Below are positions 26,148 to 35,109 of a stretch of DNA of 64,000 bases, piece after piece. The first letter of the stretch is position 1. Each line of letters opens with the position of its first letter. The notes beneath the pieces were generated by a model. It worked only from the letters and a program-made list of their open reading frames with translations. It searched no databases and was not told where the DNA came from. The translations under genes and the position numbers were made by a program. This stretch comes from Hyphomicrobium facile (GTDB lineage Bacteria > Pseudomonadota > Alphaproteobacteria > Rhizobiales > Hyphomicrobiaceae), in assembly GCF_900116175.1 (NCBI RefSeq), contig NZ_FPCH01000003.1:682001-746000 (forward strand), in the 5' to 3' direction.

Positions 26148-27452
26148 TCAAAGTTTTGAAAAAACATCGCGATAGCCGATCGCGCTCGGATCGAACATAA
26201 CGTCGCGGCGCGTGAGAGGGCGGGCCAGAGCCAGTCCTTCGAGCGTCCGGCAGCGCGAAAGCGCGACGTACGTCTGGCCGTGCGCGAACGTGCCTCCGCC
26301 GAGGTCGACATAGACCTTATCGAGGGTCAGCCCCTGGGCTTTGTGAATCGTCAGCGCCCAAGCCAAACGAAGCGGGAATTGCTTGAACGTCCCTGCAATC
26401 GTCTCGACGATCTTTTCGGCGGATTGATCGAAAGCATAACGCCGATGCTCCCAGGCGACCTGCTCGACTTCGTATTCCTTGCCTGCAACTTCGACGAAGA
26501 TCTGCTTTTCCGTCAGGCGCGAGACGCGGGCGATCGTGCCGTTGACCCAACGCTTGTCGGGATCGTTCCTCAGCATCATCACCTTGGCGCCGACTTTCAG
26601 CTCGAGAGCGACGTCGGCCGGCTGGACGTTCGTTGCAAAGTCTCCGGTGATATTCGCATCGAAACGCGTCGGCTGGCCTTTCAGCGCTTCGAGATAAGCG
26701 GTGTTGATGCGCTTGGCGGCTGCGTTCGTCGTCGTCAGGATCACATAGGGCTCGCCTTCGGCAAGCGTGCGGATCGGGCTGACGCGCTTATTGATGAAGG
26801 CGAGATCGTCGTCGCTGACACTGCCTTCGCGGACGGAGTTCAGCACATGGATCAGCGCGTCGTCGGTCTGGCGGAAGATCTGGTCGAGTTCGAGAAGCGC
26901 CGTGCCGCTTCCTTCCCGCAGCGCAGGGATCGAAAAGAAAAACGGGCTTCCGTGCGCTTCGACGAGATGCGCGAGGACTTCGCGCTCCTGAATGACGGGC
27001 GGCAATTGATGGAGGTCGGCGAACAGCAAGATGCGTGCGCCGCCGAAGGGCTCGCGCGGACGTCCGCGGTTGACGCGAAGCGAGCGGTCTATCGCCCACA
27101 TCATATCGGATCGCACCATCGAGGCTTCGTCGATGACGACGAAATCGAGTTCGCGCATCACGCGGCCGTTGCGGCTTCGGCGAATGTCGCTTTCCTGGAT
27201 GAGCCGAGGTGGAAAGCCGAAGAATGAATGGATCGTCTGGCCGCCGATGTTGATCGCGGCGAGGCCCGTCGGTGCGAGCACGACCATGCGGTCTTCGTAG
27301 GCGTCGCGCAGCGCTTTGAGCAGTGTCGACTTGCCGGTTCCGGCCCGTCCGGTGACGAACAGGTTGCCGGTCTCTTCTTCCATGAAGGCGGCCGCACGCT
27401 CGAAAGCCGGTGTCGGCGTTACGCCATTGGGCCAGTCGATCACTGCAGCCAA
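26148..27452 (-). CDS. PIF1/RecD2-like superfamily 1B helicase
   Basis: This 434-residue ATPase has Walker A GRAGTGKSTLL at about 35-45, then LAPTGLAAINIGGQTIHSFF, Walker B FVVIDEASMV, the FADLHQLPP motif (usual form GDFxQLPP), and the C-terminal LTIHKAQGLTLDKV and YVALSRCR motifs of SF1B. There is no nuclease domain. It is a compact, free-standing 5'-3' helicase. These occur in many bacteria; the cellular role is not settled. Confidence 0.9.
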   Translation of the reverse strand: MAAVIDWPNGVTPTPAFERAAAFMEEETGNLFVTGRAGTGKSTLLKALRDAYEDRMVVLAPTGLAAINIGGQTIHSFFGFPPRLIQESDIRRSRNGRVMRELDFVVIDEASMVRSDMMWAIDRSLRVNRGRPREPFGGARILLFADLHQLPPVIQEREVLAHLVEAHGSPFFFSIPALREGSGTALLELDQIFRQTDDALIHVLNSVREGSVSDDDLAFINKRVSPIRTLAEGEPYVILTTTNAAAKRINTAYLEALKGQPTRFDANITGDFATNVQPADVALELKVGAKVMMLRNDPDKRWVNGTIARVSRLTEKQIFVEVAGKEYEVEQVAWEHRRYAFDQSAEKIVETIAGTFKQFPLRLAWALTIHKAQGLTLDKVYVDLGGGTFAHGQTYVALSRCRTLEGLALARPLTRRDVMFDPSAIGYRDVFSKL

Positions 27453-27619
27453 CGGCTGTCGAAGGCCGTCTCCAATGAGGTGTCGATGGAAAGAGGCATT
27501 GTCAGGTGGTTCGGCCCATTTCCCCGGTGACGCCGAATTGGCGCCCGGCAGTCAAACCAAACGTCGTCTCATAAGTCAAATCGGCGCTTCGGGGCGATGC
27601 GCAGCGCTGGGATGCAGAT

Positions 27620-27655
27620 AAAATTACGGGCGGAACTCCCGAAGGAGCCGCCCGC
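27620..27655 (-). terminator. Probable terminator of the PepSY-like gene
   Basis: Arms GGGCGG (27628-27633) and CCGCCC (27648-27653), with a further CTCC/GGAG inner pairing and a TTCG loop, are followed on the minus strand by TAATTTTAT. It is 29 bases past the stop. Confidence 0.6.
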
Positions 27656-27681
27656 AGTGTCAGTAAATTGGGTTTGCGATG

Positions 27682-27939
27682 TCAGTCGGCGCTCATATCG
27701 ATCAGCTTAAAGTTCTTATCAAACTTCAGGTCGTACTGGCCGCCCTCTTTGCATTTGGCGTCGTCGAGCTCGTAAACGCCGGTGCTTTCGGTTTCCTTTT
27801 CCCACTTGCCGCCTTCGCATCCCCATGCGGCGGCTGCAGCGGTCGCGCGCTTCATCTCGTCGTCAGATAGGGGAGCATCGGCAAATGCCGGGGCTGACAG
27901 TGCACATGCCGCGCACATTGCGAAAAAGAGCTGCTTCAT
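27682..27939 (-). CDS. Small secreted PepSY-like protein
   Basis: This 85-residue protein has a signal peptide (about 1-20, ending PAFA). The mature part holds two Cys (WGCEGG, AKCKEG) and the pattern GVYELDDAKCKEGGQYDLKFDKNFKLI, like a single PepSY unit with its final beta-hairpin. Such small periplasmic proteins are common in alphaproteobacteria; the function is unknown. It has its own terminator. Confidence 0.7.
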   Translation of the reverse strand: MKQLFFAMCAACALSAPAFADAPLSDDEMKRATAAAAAWGCEGGKWEKETESTGVYELDDAKCKEGGQYDLKFDKNFKLIDMSAD

Positions 27940-28051
27940 CGAAAACTCCTGTGGTTCTGCCTCAGAAGTCTTTCACTTGGGCGCGGGGCGCGAGGGGACA
28001 AGGCCGAGCTGCGATGTTCCGCCGGATTGTCACAATATTGTTAAAGCGAGT

Positions 28052-29890
28052 TTACGCAGCGCCACTCGCGCGATCGGCTTCGCTCTTGCGGCTCTGGCGC
28101 TTGCGTTCGTTGGGATCGAGCCAGCGCTTGCGCAGGCGGATCGACTTCGGCGTTACCTCGACGAGCTCTTCGTCGGTGATGTAGCTCATCGCCTTTTCGA
28201 GCGTCAGACGCATCGGCGGGGTCAGCAGAACGGCGTCGTCCTTGCCCGAGGCGCGGACGTTCGTCAGCTTCTTGCCCTTGACGACGTTGACTTCGAGATC
28301 GTTCTCGCGCGAGTGCTCGCCGACGATCATGCCCTCGTAAACGCGGTCCTGCGGGTTGACCATGAAGGGCCCGCGATCCTGAAGGTTGAAGATCGCGTAG
28401 GCGACGGCTTCGCCGGGGCTGTTGGAAATCAGTACCCCCGTGCGGCGTCCGGCAATTTCACCCCGGTACGGCTTATAGGCATGAAACAGCTTGTTCATGA
28501 TGCCGGTGCCGCGCGTGTCGGACAGAAGCTCCGACTGATAGCCGAGAAGCCCGCGCGTCGGCACGTGGAACACCATGCGCGTGCGTCCGCCACCGGAGGG
28601 GCGCATCTCGAGAAGATCGCCTTTGCGCTCGGCGAGCTTCTGCACGACGACGCCCGTATAGTTGTCGTCGACGTCGACGATGACTTCCTCGATCGGCTCA
28701 AGGCGCTGGTTGGTTTCGGGATCGGTCTCGAACACCACCTTCGGCCGCGACACGGTCAGCTCGAAGCCTTCGCGGCGCATATTCTCGATCAGGATCGCGA
28801 GCTGAAGCTCGCCGCGGCCCGAGACGACGAAGCTGTCGTTGTCTTCGCTTTGTTCAATGCGAATGGCGATATTGCGTTCGGCTTCCTTCAGGAGGCGATC
28901 GCGGATGACGCGGCTTTGAACCTTGTCGCCTTCCTGGCCCGCAAACGGGCCGTCGTTGATGCGGAACGTCATCGACAGCGTCGGCGGATCGACGGGCTGG
29001 GCGGGCAGCGGATCGGTAACGACGGGATCGCAGAGCGTGTCGGCAACGTTCGCCATGCTCATGCCTGCGAGCGCGATGATGTCGCCGGCGCCTGCCGATT
29101 CAACCGGGGTGCGCTCAAGGCCGTGGAACGCCAGAACCTTTTGAACGCGGAAGCTCTCCAGAACCTTGCCCTCGCGGTCGAGAGCCTTCAGCTGCTGGTT
29201 CGGCTTAACGGTGCCCGACGTGACGCGGCCCGTGAGAATACGGCCAAGGAACGGATCGGCGTCCAGCGTCGTCGCAAGCATACGGAACGGGCCATCGTCG
29301 ACGGCCGGCGGCGGCACGTGATCGAGGATGAGATCGAACATCGGCGCCAGATTTTCCTGCGGCCCCGCAGGATCGCGCGCCATCCAGCCCGAGCGGCCCG
29401 AGCCGTAAAGAACGGGGAAGTCGAGCTGCTCGTCGGTCGCGTCGAGGTTGGCGAAGAGGTCGAAGACTTCGTTCAAGACGTCGAGGTGACGTTCGTCCGG
29501 GCGGTCGATCTTGTTGATCGCGACGATCGGGCGGAGGCCGCGCTTCAGGGCCTTCGAGACGACGAATTTCGTCTGCGGCAGCGGGCCTTCGGAGGCGTCT
29601 ACCAGAACGATGACGCCGTCGACCATGTTGAGGATACGTTCGACTTCGCCGCCGAAGTCGGCGTGACCGGGCGTATCGACGATGTTGATGTGGGTACCTT
29701 TCCACTCAACACTCGTACATTTGGCGAGGATGGTGATGCCCCGCTCGCGTTCGATGTCGTTCGAATCCATCGCTCGTTCGGCAACCTTCTGGTTTTCCCG
29801 GAACGAGCCGGACTGCTTCAGAAGCTCGTCGACGAGTGTCGTCTTGCCATGGTCAACGTGAGCGATGATCGCGATATTGCGAAGGGCCAT
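28052..29890 (-). CDS. typA: Ribosome-associated GTPase TypA/BipA
   Basis: This 612-residue translational GTPase assists 50S assembly and stress or cold growth. The G domain has [27 protein letters not shown] and NKIDRP. Domain II, the EF-G-like domains III/V ([22 protein letters not shown]) and the BipA C-terminal domain ([14 protein letters not shown]) follow in order. It is a single gene between divergent neighbours. The opposite strand is open for 725 codons, but that is a codon-bias shadow. Confidence 0.97.
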   Translation of the reverse strand: MALRNIAIIAHVDHGKTTLVDELLKQSGSFRENQKVAERAMDSNDIERERGITILAKCTSVEWKGTHINIVDTPGHADFGGEVERILNMVDGVIVLVDASEGPLPQTKFVVSKALKRGLRPIVAINKIDRPDERHLDVLNEVFDLFANLDATDEQLDFPVLYGSGRSGWMARDPAGPQENLAPMFDLILDHVPPPAVDDGPFRMLATTLDADPFLGRILTGRVTSGTVKPNQQLKALDREGKVLESFRVQKVLAFHGLERTPVESAGAGDIIALAGMSMANVADTLCDPVVTDPLPAQPVDPPTLSMTFRINDGPFAGQEGDKVQSRVIRDRLLKEAERNIAIRIEQSEDNDSFVVSGRGELQLAILIENMRREGFELTVSRPKVVFETDPETNQRLEPIEEVIVDVDDNYTGVVVQKLAERKGDLLEMRPSGGGRTRMVFHVPTRGLLGYQSELLSDTRGTGIMNKLFHAYKPYRGEIAGRRTGVLISNSPGEAVAYAIFNLQDRGPFMVNPQDRVYEGMIVGEHSRENDLEVNVVKGKKLTNVRASGKDDAVLLTPPMRLTLEKAMSYITDEELVEVTPKSIRLRKRWLDPNERKRQSRKSEADRASGAA

Positions 29891-30110
29891 TTACAACCTG
29901 AGTTATGGATGAGCGCCACGGGCAGTGCCACTGCGGCGCAATATAGGGGTCGCACGTAGCATGGCGGCACGGCGCTGGGCTAGGCAGCTTCCGAAAATTA
30001 GGGTGCGGCTTAACAGTCGGGAAGCGCGACATGGCGCCCTTTGGCACGATATTTGTTAAGTGGTGCTGCAGAGGCGCATATCCAACCCGATCAGACCGCT
30101 CAGGACGTTG

Positions 30111-30893
30111 CTAGCGGACAGCGGCGGTTTCGGCGGCCGGTTTTTGGGCTTCTTCCTCGGTCCGCAGGGTTGTCAGAAATTCGTCAATATCGGGCCGCGG
30201 CGAGGGTTCGCGCGCAAGGCGCCGACGCTGGTTTTCCGCAACGACGAGCGCCGAGACTGCGGCGCCCGGGGTCTTCAGGCGGCGGCTTCCGGGGATCAAC
30301 AGCGGATGCTGCGGCTCTTCCAGGTCGAGCTCTTCCAGGAAGGTTTCGCGAAGTGCCGCGAACGCTTGCAAAATCGCATCGCGGACGAGCGCCTTCTTCT
30401 CGTTCGATGCCTCAGGCGCCACCCTTGGATCGAGCGTCTGAAGCGCCCGGCGCATGTCGTGAAGCGGCGCGTAGGGGTAAAGGCCGATCAGGCCGTCGGT
30501 CTCGCCGGTGTTGCGATAGACGATGCGCATCGTGTCGATCGTCTCGCTGATCCGGTAGTAGGCCGCCAGATAATCGTCGGTCGCGAGGTAAGGCTTTTCG
30601 CAGGTCGACAGCAGGACGGACTTCGTCCGCACGATGTTGCGCCATTCTTCTTCGAGGCTATCGATGAAATTCGACCGCTTCTGGAAGACGTTGGAAATAT
30701 AGGCGACGCCGCCCGTCGCGATGAGCAACGACATATCGCGCATGAATTCGTAGACGTTGCTGGCGGCGGAGACGACGAAGGGCGGAAGGCCCGGAATGTC
30801 GTTGGCGAACTTCGACGCGAGCAGCAAAGCCAAGACGACGGCGAGCAGCCAGTACAGCCGCGAGAGCGTGCGGTTGACGGAGACGCGGGTCAT
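30111..30893 (-). CDS. Membrane protein of unknown function
   Basis: This 260-residue protein has two N-terminal membrane segments (about 12-30 and 38-65) followed by a cytoplasmic helical region. Conserved-looking stretches are FLxKRSNFIDSLEEEWRNIVRTK-like, DDYLAAYYRISETIDTMRIVYRN and GLIGLYPYAPLHDMR. No named family recognised. It ends with an acidic Thr/Glu tail. It lies 77 bases before the site-2 protease gene in the opposite order of transcription (the protease gene is downstream on the same strand). Confidence 0.72.
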   Translation of the reverse strand: MTRVSVNRTLSRLYWLLAVVLALLLASKFANDIPGLPPFVVSAASNVYEFMRDMSLLIATGGVAYISNVFQKRSNFIDSLEEEWRNIVRTKSVLLSTCEKPYLATDDYLAAYYRISETIDTMRIVYRNTGETDGLIGLYPYAPLHDMRRALQTLDPRVAPEASNEKKALVRDAILQAFAALRETFLEELDLEEPQHPLLIPGSRRLKTPGAAVSALVVAENQRRRLAREPSPRPDIDEFLTTLRTEEEAQKPAAETAAVR

Positions 30894-30970
30894 GACATCA
30901 AAACTCCGGCGGGCGCTACGCTACGCGCGAGATATGGCCGGAGAAGCCGGTCTTTTGCAAATGCCGCCTG

Positions 30971-31690
30971 CTAATTATTTTCCGCGTCGGCGGGCTGCTT
31001 CAGGATTGACCAGTTGATGATGGCGATCTGGGCGCCGATCAGCAGCATCACAAGATTCATGCGAAACCCGATGAAAGCGCTCCACAGTCCGACAATGACG
31101 CCGAGCAGAGCAATTGTCCGGACGGCGCCCGATTCAGGCAGTATCGCGCCCAGAATGTCCCGGTAGATCCTGCCGCCGTCGAGGGGGAAGGCCGGGAGCA
31201 GATTGAAGATGAGCATCGCCAGGTTGATGCCGCCGAGGGTCAGTGCGGCTTGCAACTTCCAAGGACTGTCTTCGAGCCACGGTGCGGGGTCGATTGGGCC
31301 GAAGCCGCCATTGAAGCCGACATCGGGTTGGCCGAGAGCATTCCAGCAAAGAAGAAAGATCAATCCGTTGGTCAAAGGTCCCGCAAACAGGATGATGATG
31401 TTTGCGAGCTTGGACGGGGGCGGGCGTAGCATCCGGGTCCAGCCGTAGAAACCGCCGACAAGAATTTCACCGACGGGAACGGCGAAAAGCCGGGCGACGA
31501 TTGCGTGGCCGATTTCGTGCAGCAGGACCGACAGAAAAACGCCGGCCACGAGGACGGAGAAGGCAACCGGGGACTGCTGGAAGATGCCGAACAGGAATAG
31601 CGGCACCAGAGCGAACGTTATGTCGACCTTGATCGGAATTCCGGCGAGGCGGAAGATTTCCAGTCTCGGCGTATCGGCAAGGTAATTCAT
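30971..31690 (-). CDS. Site-2 (M50) membrane metalloprotease family protein
   Basis: This 239-residue integral-membrane zinc protease carries the active-site HEIGHA near residue 60 and the third zinc ligand in LPAFPLDGGRIYRD. Five or six membrane segments are predicted. No PDZ or CBS domains are present, so it is the short cyanobacterial/rhizobial type of the SpoIVFB-like group. Its substrate is unknown; no anti-sigma factor is adjacent. Confidence 0.9.
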   Translation of the reverse strand: MNYLADTPRLEIFRLAGIPIKVDITFALVPLFLFGIFQQSPVAFSVLVAGVFLSVLLHEIGHAIVARLFAVPVGEILVGGFYGWTRMLRPPPSKLANIIILFAGPLTNGLIFLLCWNALGQPDVGFNGGFGPIDPAPWLEDSPWKLQAALTLGGINLAMLIFNLLPAFPLDGGRIYRDILGAILPESGAVRTIALLGVIVGLWSAFIGFRMNLVMLLIGAQIAIINWSILKQPADAENN

Positions 31691-31746
31691 GTCAGCCCTG
31701 CCAATCCGCCGAGCGGTAAATCCTTCAGAATTTTATCGCCCGGCCT

Positions 31747-32274
31747 CTACTCGGCTTGCCGGATGGCAAACTTTATCGAGTCCTTCTTAATGTTGCTGAA
31801 CTCGACGGTAAACGGTCCGGGATCCAAATTAAAACGAAGTGTCTTTCGGACGCCATCGCAATCGGATTTGCCGCTGTGGGCGGTGGGCTTTAAGGACTTG
31901 CCGTCCTGGACGACGTCAACCCAGCCGCCGGTTTGCAGTGTCACCTGATACAGACCCGGGGCGCTGCTCGGACCATCGAAGTTGACGAAGCCGCCGTAAA
32001 CGTCTCCTTCGGGTTTCAACCTGCCGGTCGGCGCCACGGGAAACGACACGGCGCTCATGGGTTGCAATGAAAGTGCAATGGCTTTTTCCGGAGGCGAGGG
32101 AAGCTTCGCGCCGGATTTCAAGGCTTCGCTTTCGGAAGCCTTCATCCATTGAAGTTCCGTTTTGACCGACCAGGGAAAGCTATCGCAGCCCCCGGTTTCG
32201 GCGGCAAAAGCCGTCGATGCCGCTGTCAACACGACCGTGCAGACAGCGACGGGCAACAATCCGAATTTTCTCAT
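31747..32274 (-). CDS. Secreted protein downstream of molbindin
   Basis: This 175-residue protein has a signal peptide (about 1-24, ending AFAA). The mature part has two Cys (GGCDSFPWSV, KSDCDGVRK), the WxMKASESEALKSGAKL-type helix and a beta-rich half containing GGWVDVVQDGKSL and DPGPFTVEFSNIK. I do not recognise the family. It starts one base after the molbindin stop and so is the third gene of the TonB-receptor operon; a periplasmic ligand-handling role is inferred. Confidence 0.7.
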   Translation of the reverse strand: MRKFGLLPVAVCTVVLTAASTAFAAETGGCDSFPWSVKTELQWMKASESEALKSGAKLPSPPEKAIALSLQPMSAVSFPVAPTGRLKPEGDVYGGFVNFDGPSSAPGLYQVTLQTGGWVDVVQDGKSLKPTAHSGKSDCDGVRKTLRFNLDPGPFTVEFSNIKKDSIKFAIRQAE

Positions 32275-32275
32275 G

Positions 32276-32485
32276 CTAGCTTACCATCACCATGACGTCG
32301 GTCGCTTTGATTACGGCGGACGCCGCCATGCCTTTGACGAGTCCGAGGTCATCAACGGCCTCGTTGGTGATCGACGCCATCACGATGGTGCCGCCGCCGA
32401 CATCGATCCGGACGTGGGAGGTCGTCGCGCCTTTATGGACGTCGACGATCGTTCCCTTGATGACGTTTCTAGCGCTGATCTTCAT
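32276..32485 (-). CDS. mop: Molbindin (Mop/TOBE-domain molybdate- or tungstate-binding protein)
   Basis: This 69-residue single Mop domain begins ISARNVIKGTIVDVHKGATTSHVRIDVGG, close to the family consensus for small oxyanion-binding hexamers. It continues IVMASITNEAVDDLGL and ends with the KATDVMV strand. Molbindins store or buffer molybdate/tungstate in the cytoplasm. It sits 15 bases after a TonB-dependent receptor, an unusual partner; normally it occurs with mod transport genes or molybdoenzymes. Confidence 0.9.
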   Translation of the reverse strand: MKISARNVIKGTIVDVHKGATTSHVRIDVGGGTIVMASITNEAVDDLGLVKGMAASAVIKATDVMVMVS

Positions 32486-32500
32486 AAGAGTTCCTCTGCG

Positions 32501-34906
32501 TCAGAAGCGGGCCCGCACATTAGCGAACAACTGGCGGCCTGGCTCGGGGAAACCGTCTGCGAGCGAATAATTTTCGTCGAGCTGGTTCATGGCGCCAATC
32601 GCAATTGAGGTGCCCTCGGTAAACGTATATTCGGCCTGGAAGTTCACCAGAGCATAGGCGCCGAGATCGATGTAGTTCGGCTTGCCGGTGTAGCCGCTCG
32701 TCTTACCGCAGTTGCCGGTTGCGTTGGCGGGGCCTGTCGTATTCACAAGCGTCGATTTGCAGCTGGTGACGAGGGCCGTGCGGTCGGACGCGAGTTCGAC
32801 GCTCGGCGTCAGCGTCAGCCTGTCGGTCGCTTTCCAGGCAAGATAGATGAGAGCCTTATGCCGGGGCGTGCCTTCGAGCTGAGTGGCGGCAACGGAATTG
32901 TATTCCGTCGTTGTCGAGCCCGCGGCCAGGGTCGCCGAGTCGAAGTCGAGGTGGCGCTCGAGGTATGTGTAGTTGCCGCCGAGCCGCAGGCCGGGCATCA
33001 CGTCCCAGTCGGCCGACAGTTCGAAGCCATAGTTATAGCCATCGGCATTGAAGCCGATGATGGAGTTCTTGCTGTTGGCGCCGCCTGAGAAGGCGTTCTG
33101 GATGCTGTCGTCGATGTTGGCGTAGAAGATCGCCGACGAGACGTGGACATTGCGGAACACGGTATCGCTGATGCCGATTTCGTAATTGGTCGCGCGCTCG
33201 GGAGCGATGTCGGGGTTTGCCGTCTTCGAGCCAAAGCGCGTGCTGTAGCGCTCGAACAGCGTCGGGAAGCGCGTGCGGCTCGATACGTCGGCGTGGACCT
33301 TGCCGGTGTCGCTATAGCTGTAGATCGCTGCGGCTTGCCAGTTCCAGGCATCGATGTCGGGCTTATCGGTGTTGCCGTTGGCGTAGAGAACTTGATTGGT
33401 GTCGTAGCTGGCGCCGGTCACGATATCGAGCGATCGGGTTGCGTGGAACGTGTTCTCGAGGGCGAACGACCATGTCTCTTCCGACTGCCGTTTCGCGGGA
33501 TCAAGGGTCTCTGAGTAGGTCGGCACATATTTGTAGTTGATGCTCTGCTCGTTGTGGAAGTCGCGACGGAAGTGGATCGCGCCCTTCAGCGTGTTCATCG
33601 GAATGAGGTCGGTGCCCATTTCGACGAAGCCGCCGTAGGAATAGTCATCGTAGGGACTGTCGGTGAATTGCTGCGTATAGGTTGCGTTCGGATAGAACGA
33701 GATCGAGTTCTGGAAGGTGTTATAGTAGGCGTTGGTCTTGATGTATGACGCATCGCCGAGCTTCGTCTTCGACAGCCACGACAGTGATGACGTATCCCAT
33801 TGCGGCCAATCCCAATAGCGAACCGTGTTGCCGTTGAAGTAGCCCTGCACGATCTGCCGTTCGGTGCTGAGCGGCGCGCCCTTCTGGCCCTGCTGATTGG
33901 TGTAGTTGATGCTGTATTCGTCAGTCGCGTTCGGCGTGAGGCCGACCTTGGCGTTGATGCGCCAATCGCGGAAATCAGAATTATCGCGCTCACCTTTCTG
34001 CTGGTAGGGGAAGCCCGCTGCGACGCCCTGGTTATAGCCAAGAGTCGAGGAATTGGCGGGCTTGAAGTCGTGCGAGAGATTGAAGTGGTCCTGGTCGACG
34101 ATGTTACTGCTGACCTGGGCGTAGTAACCCTTCTGACGCGTGCCAGCGTAGGCGTAAGCATTCCAGGAATTGAGGCTGCTGAGGTCGCCATCGGTGACGA
34201 GACCCGTGCGGCCCTCGAGTTCGATTTCCTTCGTCGGCTTGCGGCTGACGAGGTTGATCGCGCCGCCTTCGCCGCCCGGACCGTTCAGGACGGAGACGTA
34301 ACCTTTCGCAACCTGGACTTCAGCAAGGTCAGGCGTCAGGAAGCGGCTGAAATCGAGCCGGTTATCGGCCGGCAGATAAACGCGAACGCCGTCGATCGAC
34401 AGCGGAACCTGGTAGCGATTGAAGCCGCGCACGAAGATATCTTTTTCGTTGCGGCTGCCGCCGGAATTGGTCGACGACACGCCCGGCAACAGGTTGACGG
34501 CCTGATCGAGCGAGTTCTTGTTGAACGTCCACATCGCTTCGTTGGTGACGGTGCTGCCGCCGATCATATCGATCTGGCCGAGCGTAAACACGCCGATAGC
34601 AGGCCCGCCTGAGCCTGACGTCGAGCCGGTAGGACCTGCGCCTCCAGCCGATCCTTCACTCGCGTCGGCCGTGTTTTCTTGCGCCGTGCCGGACGGGGAG
34701 GCTTTCACAATTTGTGATGATGGTTTGCGCTTCGCGCGTTGACCGAGCGGTTCGGTCGGCGACTGCACAACGACAGGCGGCAGAACCGAGGCCTCGTCGG
34801 CAGTTACATCGCCACCTGGTGTCGGCGCCTGTTGAGCTTCTGCTTGATGCGATTCAACCACGACAACGCACACGGCCGCTACGGCGGCCAACGCAATCCG
34901 CGACAT
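32501..34906 (-). CDS. TonB-dependent outer-membrane receptor
   Basis: This 801-residue receptor has a signal peptide (about 1-24) and a long Ser/Gly/Thr-rich linker (about 60-105). The plug domain runs about 110-230 (QAVNLLPGVSSTNSGGSR, DIFVRGFNRYQVPLSIDGVR, VAKGYVSVLNGPGG). The 22-strand barrel follows and ends in FANVRARF with terminal Phe. No signalling STN domain is present. The substrate is unknown; the following molbindin suggests a molybdenum or tungsten species, which is an inference from context only. Confidence 0.93.
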   Translation of the reverse strand: MSRIALAAVAAVCVVVVESHQAEAQQAPTPGGDVTADEASVLPPVVVQSPTEPLGQRAKRKPSSQIVKASPSGTAQENTADASEGSAGGAGPTGSTSGSGGPAIGVFTLGQIDMIGGSTVTNEAMWTFNKNSLDQAVNLLPGVSSTNSGGSRNEKDIFVRGFNRYQVPLSIDGVRVYLPADNRLDFSRFLTPDLAEVQVAKGYVSVLNGPGGEGGAINLVSRKPTKEIELEGRTGLVTDGDLSSLNSWNAYAYAGTRQKGYYAQVSSNIVDQDHFNLSHDFKPANSSTLGYNQGVAAGFPYQQKGERDNSDFRDWRINAKVGLTPNATDEYSINYTNQQGQKGAPLSTERQIVQGYFNGNTVRYWDWPQWDTSSLSWLSKTKLGDASYIKTNAYYNTFQNSISFYPNATYTQQFTDSPYDDYSYGGFVEMGTDLIPMNTLKGAIHFRRDFHNEQSINYKYVPTYSETLDPAKRQSEETWSFALENTFHATRSLDIVTGASYDTNQVLYANGNTDKPDIDAWNWQAAAIYSYSDTGKVHADVSSRTRFPTLFERYSTRFGSKTANPDIAPERATNYEIGISDTVFRNVHVSSAIFYANIDDSIQNAFSGGANSKNSIIGFNADGYNYGFELSADWDVMPGLRLGGNYTYLERHLDFDSATLAAGSTTTEYNSVAATQLEGTPRHKALIYLAWKATDRLTLTPSVELASDRTALVTSCKSTLVNTTGPANATGNCGKTSGYTGKPNYIDLGAYALVNFQAEYTFTEGTSIAIGAMNQLDENYSLADGFPEPGRQLFANVRARF

Positions 34907-34953
34907 CTTCCCCCCAATTAAGTTCTTACGCGGTGCCCCCGCACCGTTCGTCC

Positions 34954-34989
34954 GCTATAGTTTCGCGGCTATATAGTCATAAAGCTATA
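34954..34989 (-). promoter_or_regulatory. Triple GCTATA repeats upstream of the TonB receptor
   Basis: GCTATA occurs on the + strand at 34954-34959, 34968-34973 and 34984-34989, i.e. TATAGC three times in the receptor's leader. The rightmost copy reads GCTATAACG and the middle one CGGCTATATA, resembling the halves of a molybdate-responsive ModE (Mo) box, which are CGTTATA and TATAACG. Spacing and symmetry are imperfect. At least one copy may simply be a -10 element. Confidence 0.35.
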
Positions 34990-35010
34990 ACGCTGCGCAA
35001 GCGGAAATGT

Positions 35011-35034
35011 CCGCGCCGATTATTATCGGCGCGG
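35011..35034 (-). terminator. Perfect 10-bp hairpin after aguB
   Basis: Arms CCGCGCCGAT (35011-35020) and ATCGGCGCGG (35025-35034) enclose a TATT loop. It lies 76 bases after the aguB stop and has no T-run on the minus side, so it may be a weak terminator or a protein site for the receptor gene. Confidence 0.5.
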
Positions 35035-35109
35035 AGCAGGTAAATCGGACGTCAGGCGAGATTTATCGTTGCTCGCGAAGCGGCAGGATAGCGACGCGGT
35101 CTCGTCGGC

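Noticed and set aside
27486-27530. Short + frame reading MERGIVRWFGPFPR, which resembles the start of a cold-shock protein
   Set aside because: The match stops after the WF and no remaining cold-shock motif follows in any frame; likely chance.
27782-29959. 725-codon open frame on the strand opposite typA
   Set aside because: It is a shadow created by GC-rich codon bias in the real typA gene; no recognisable protein motif, and typA is certain.
30045-30060. Sigma-54-like TGGCAC and TTGT
   Set aside because: Located at the wrong place and orientation for any gene; the -12 is wrong.
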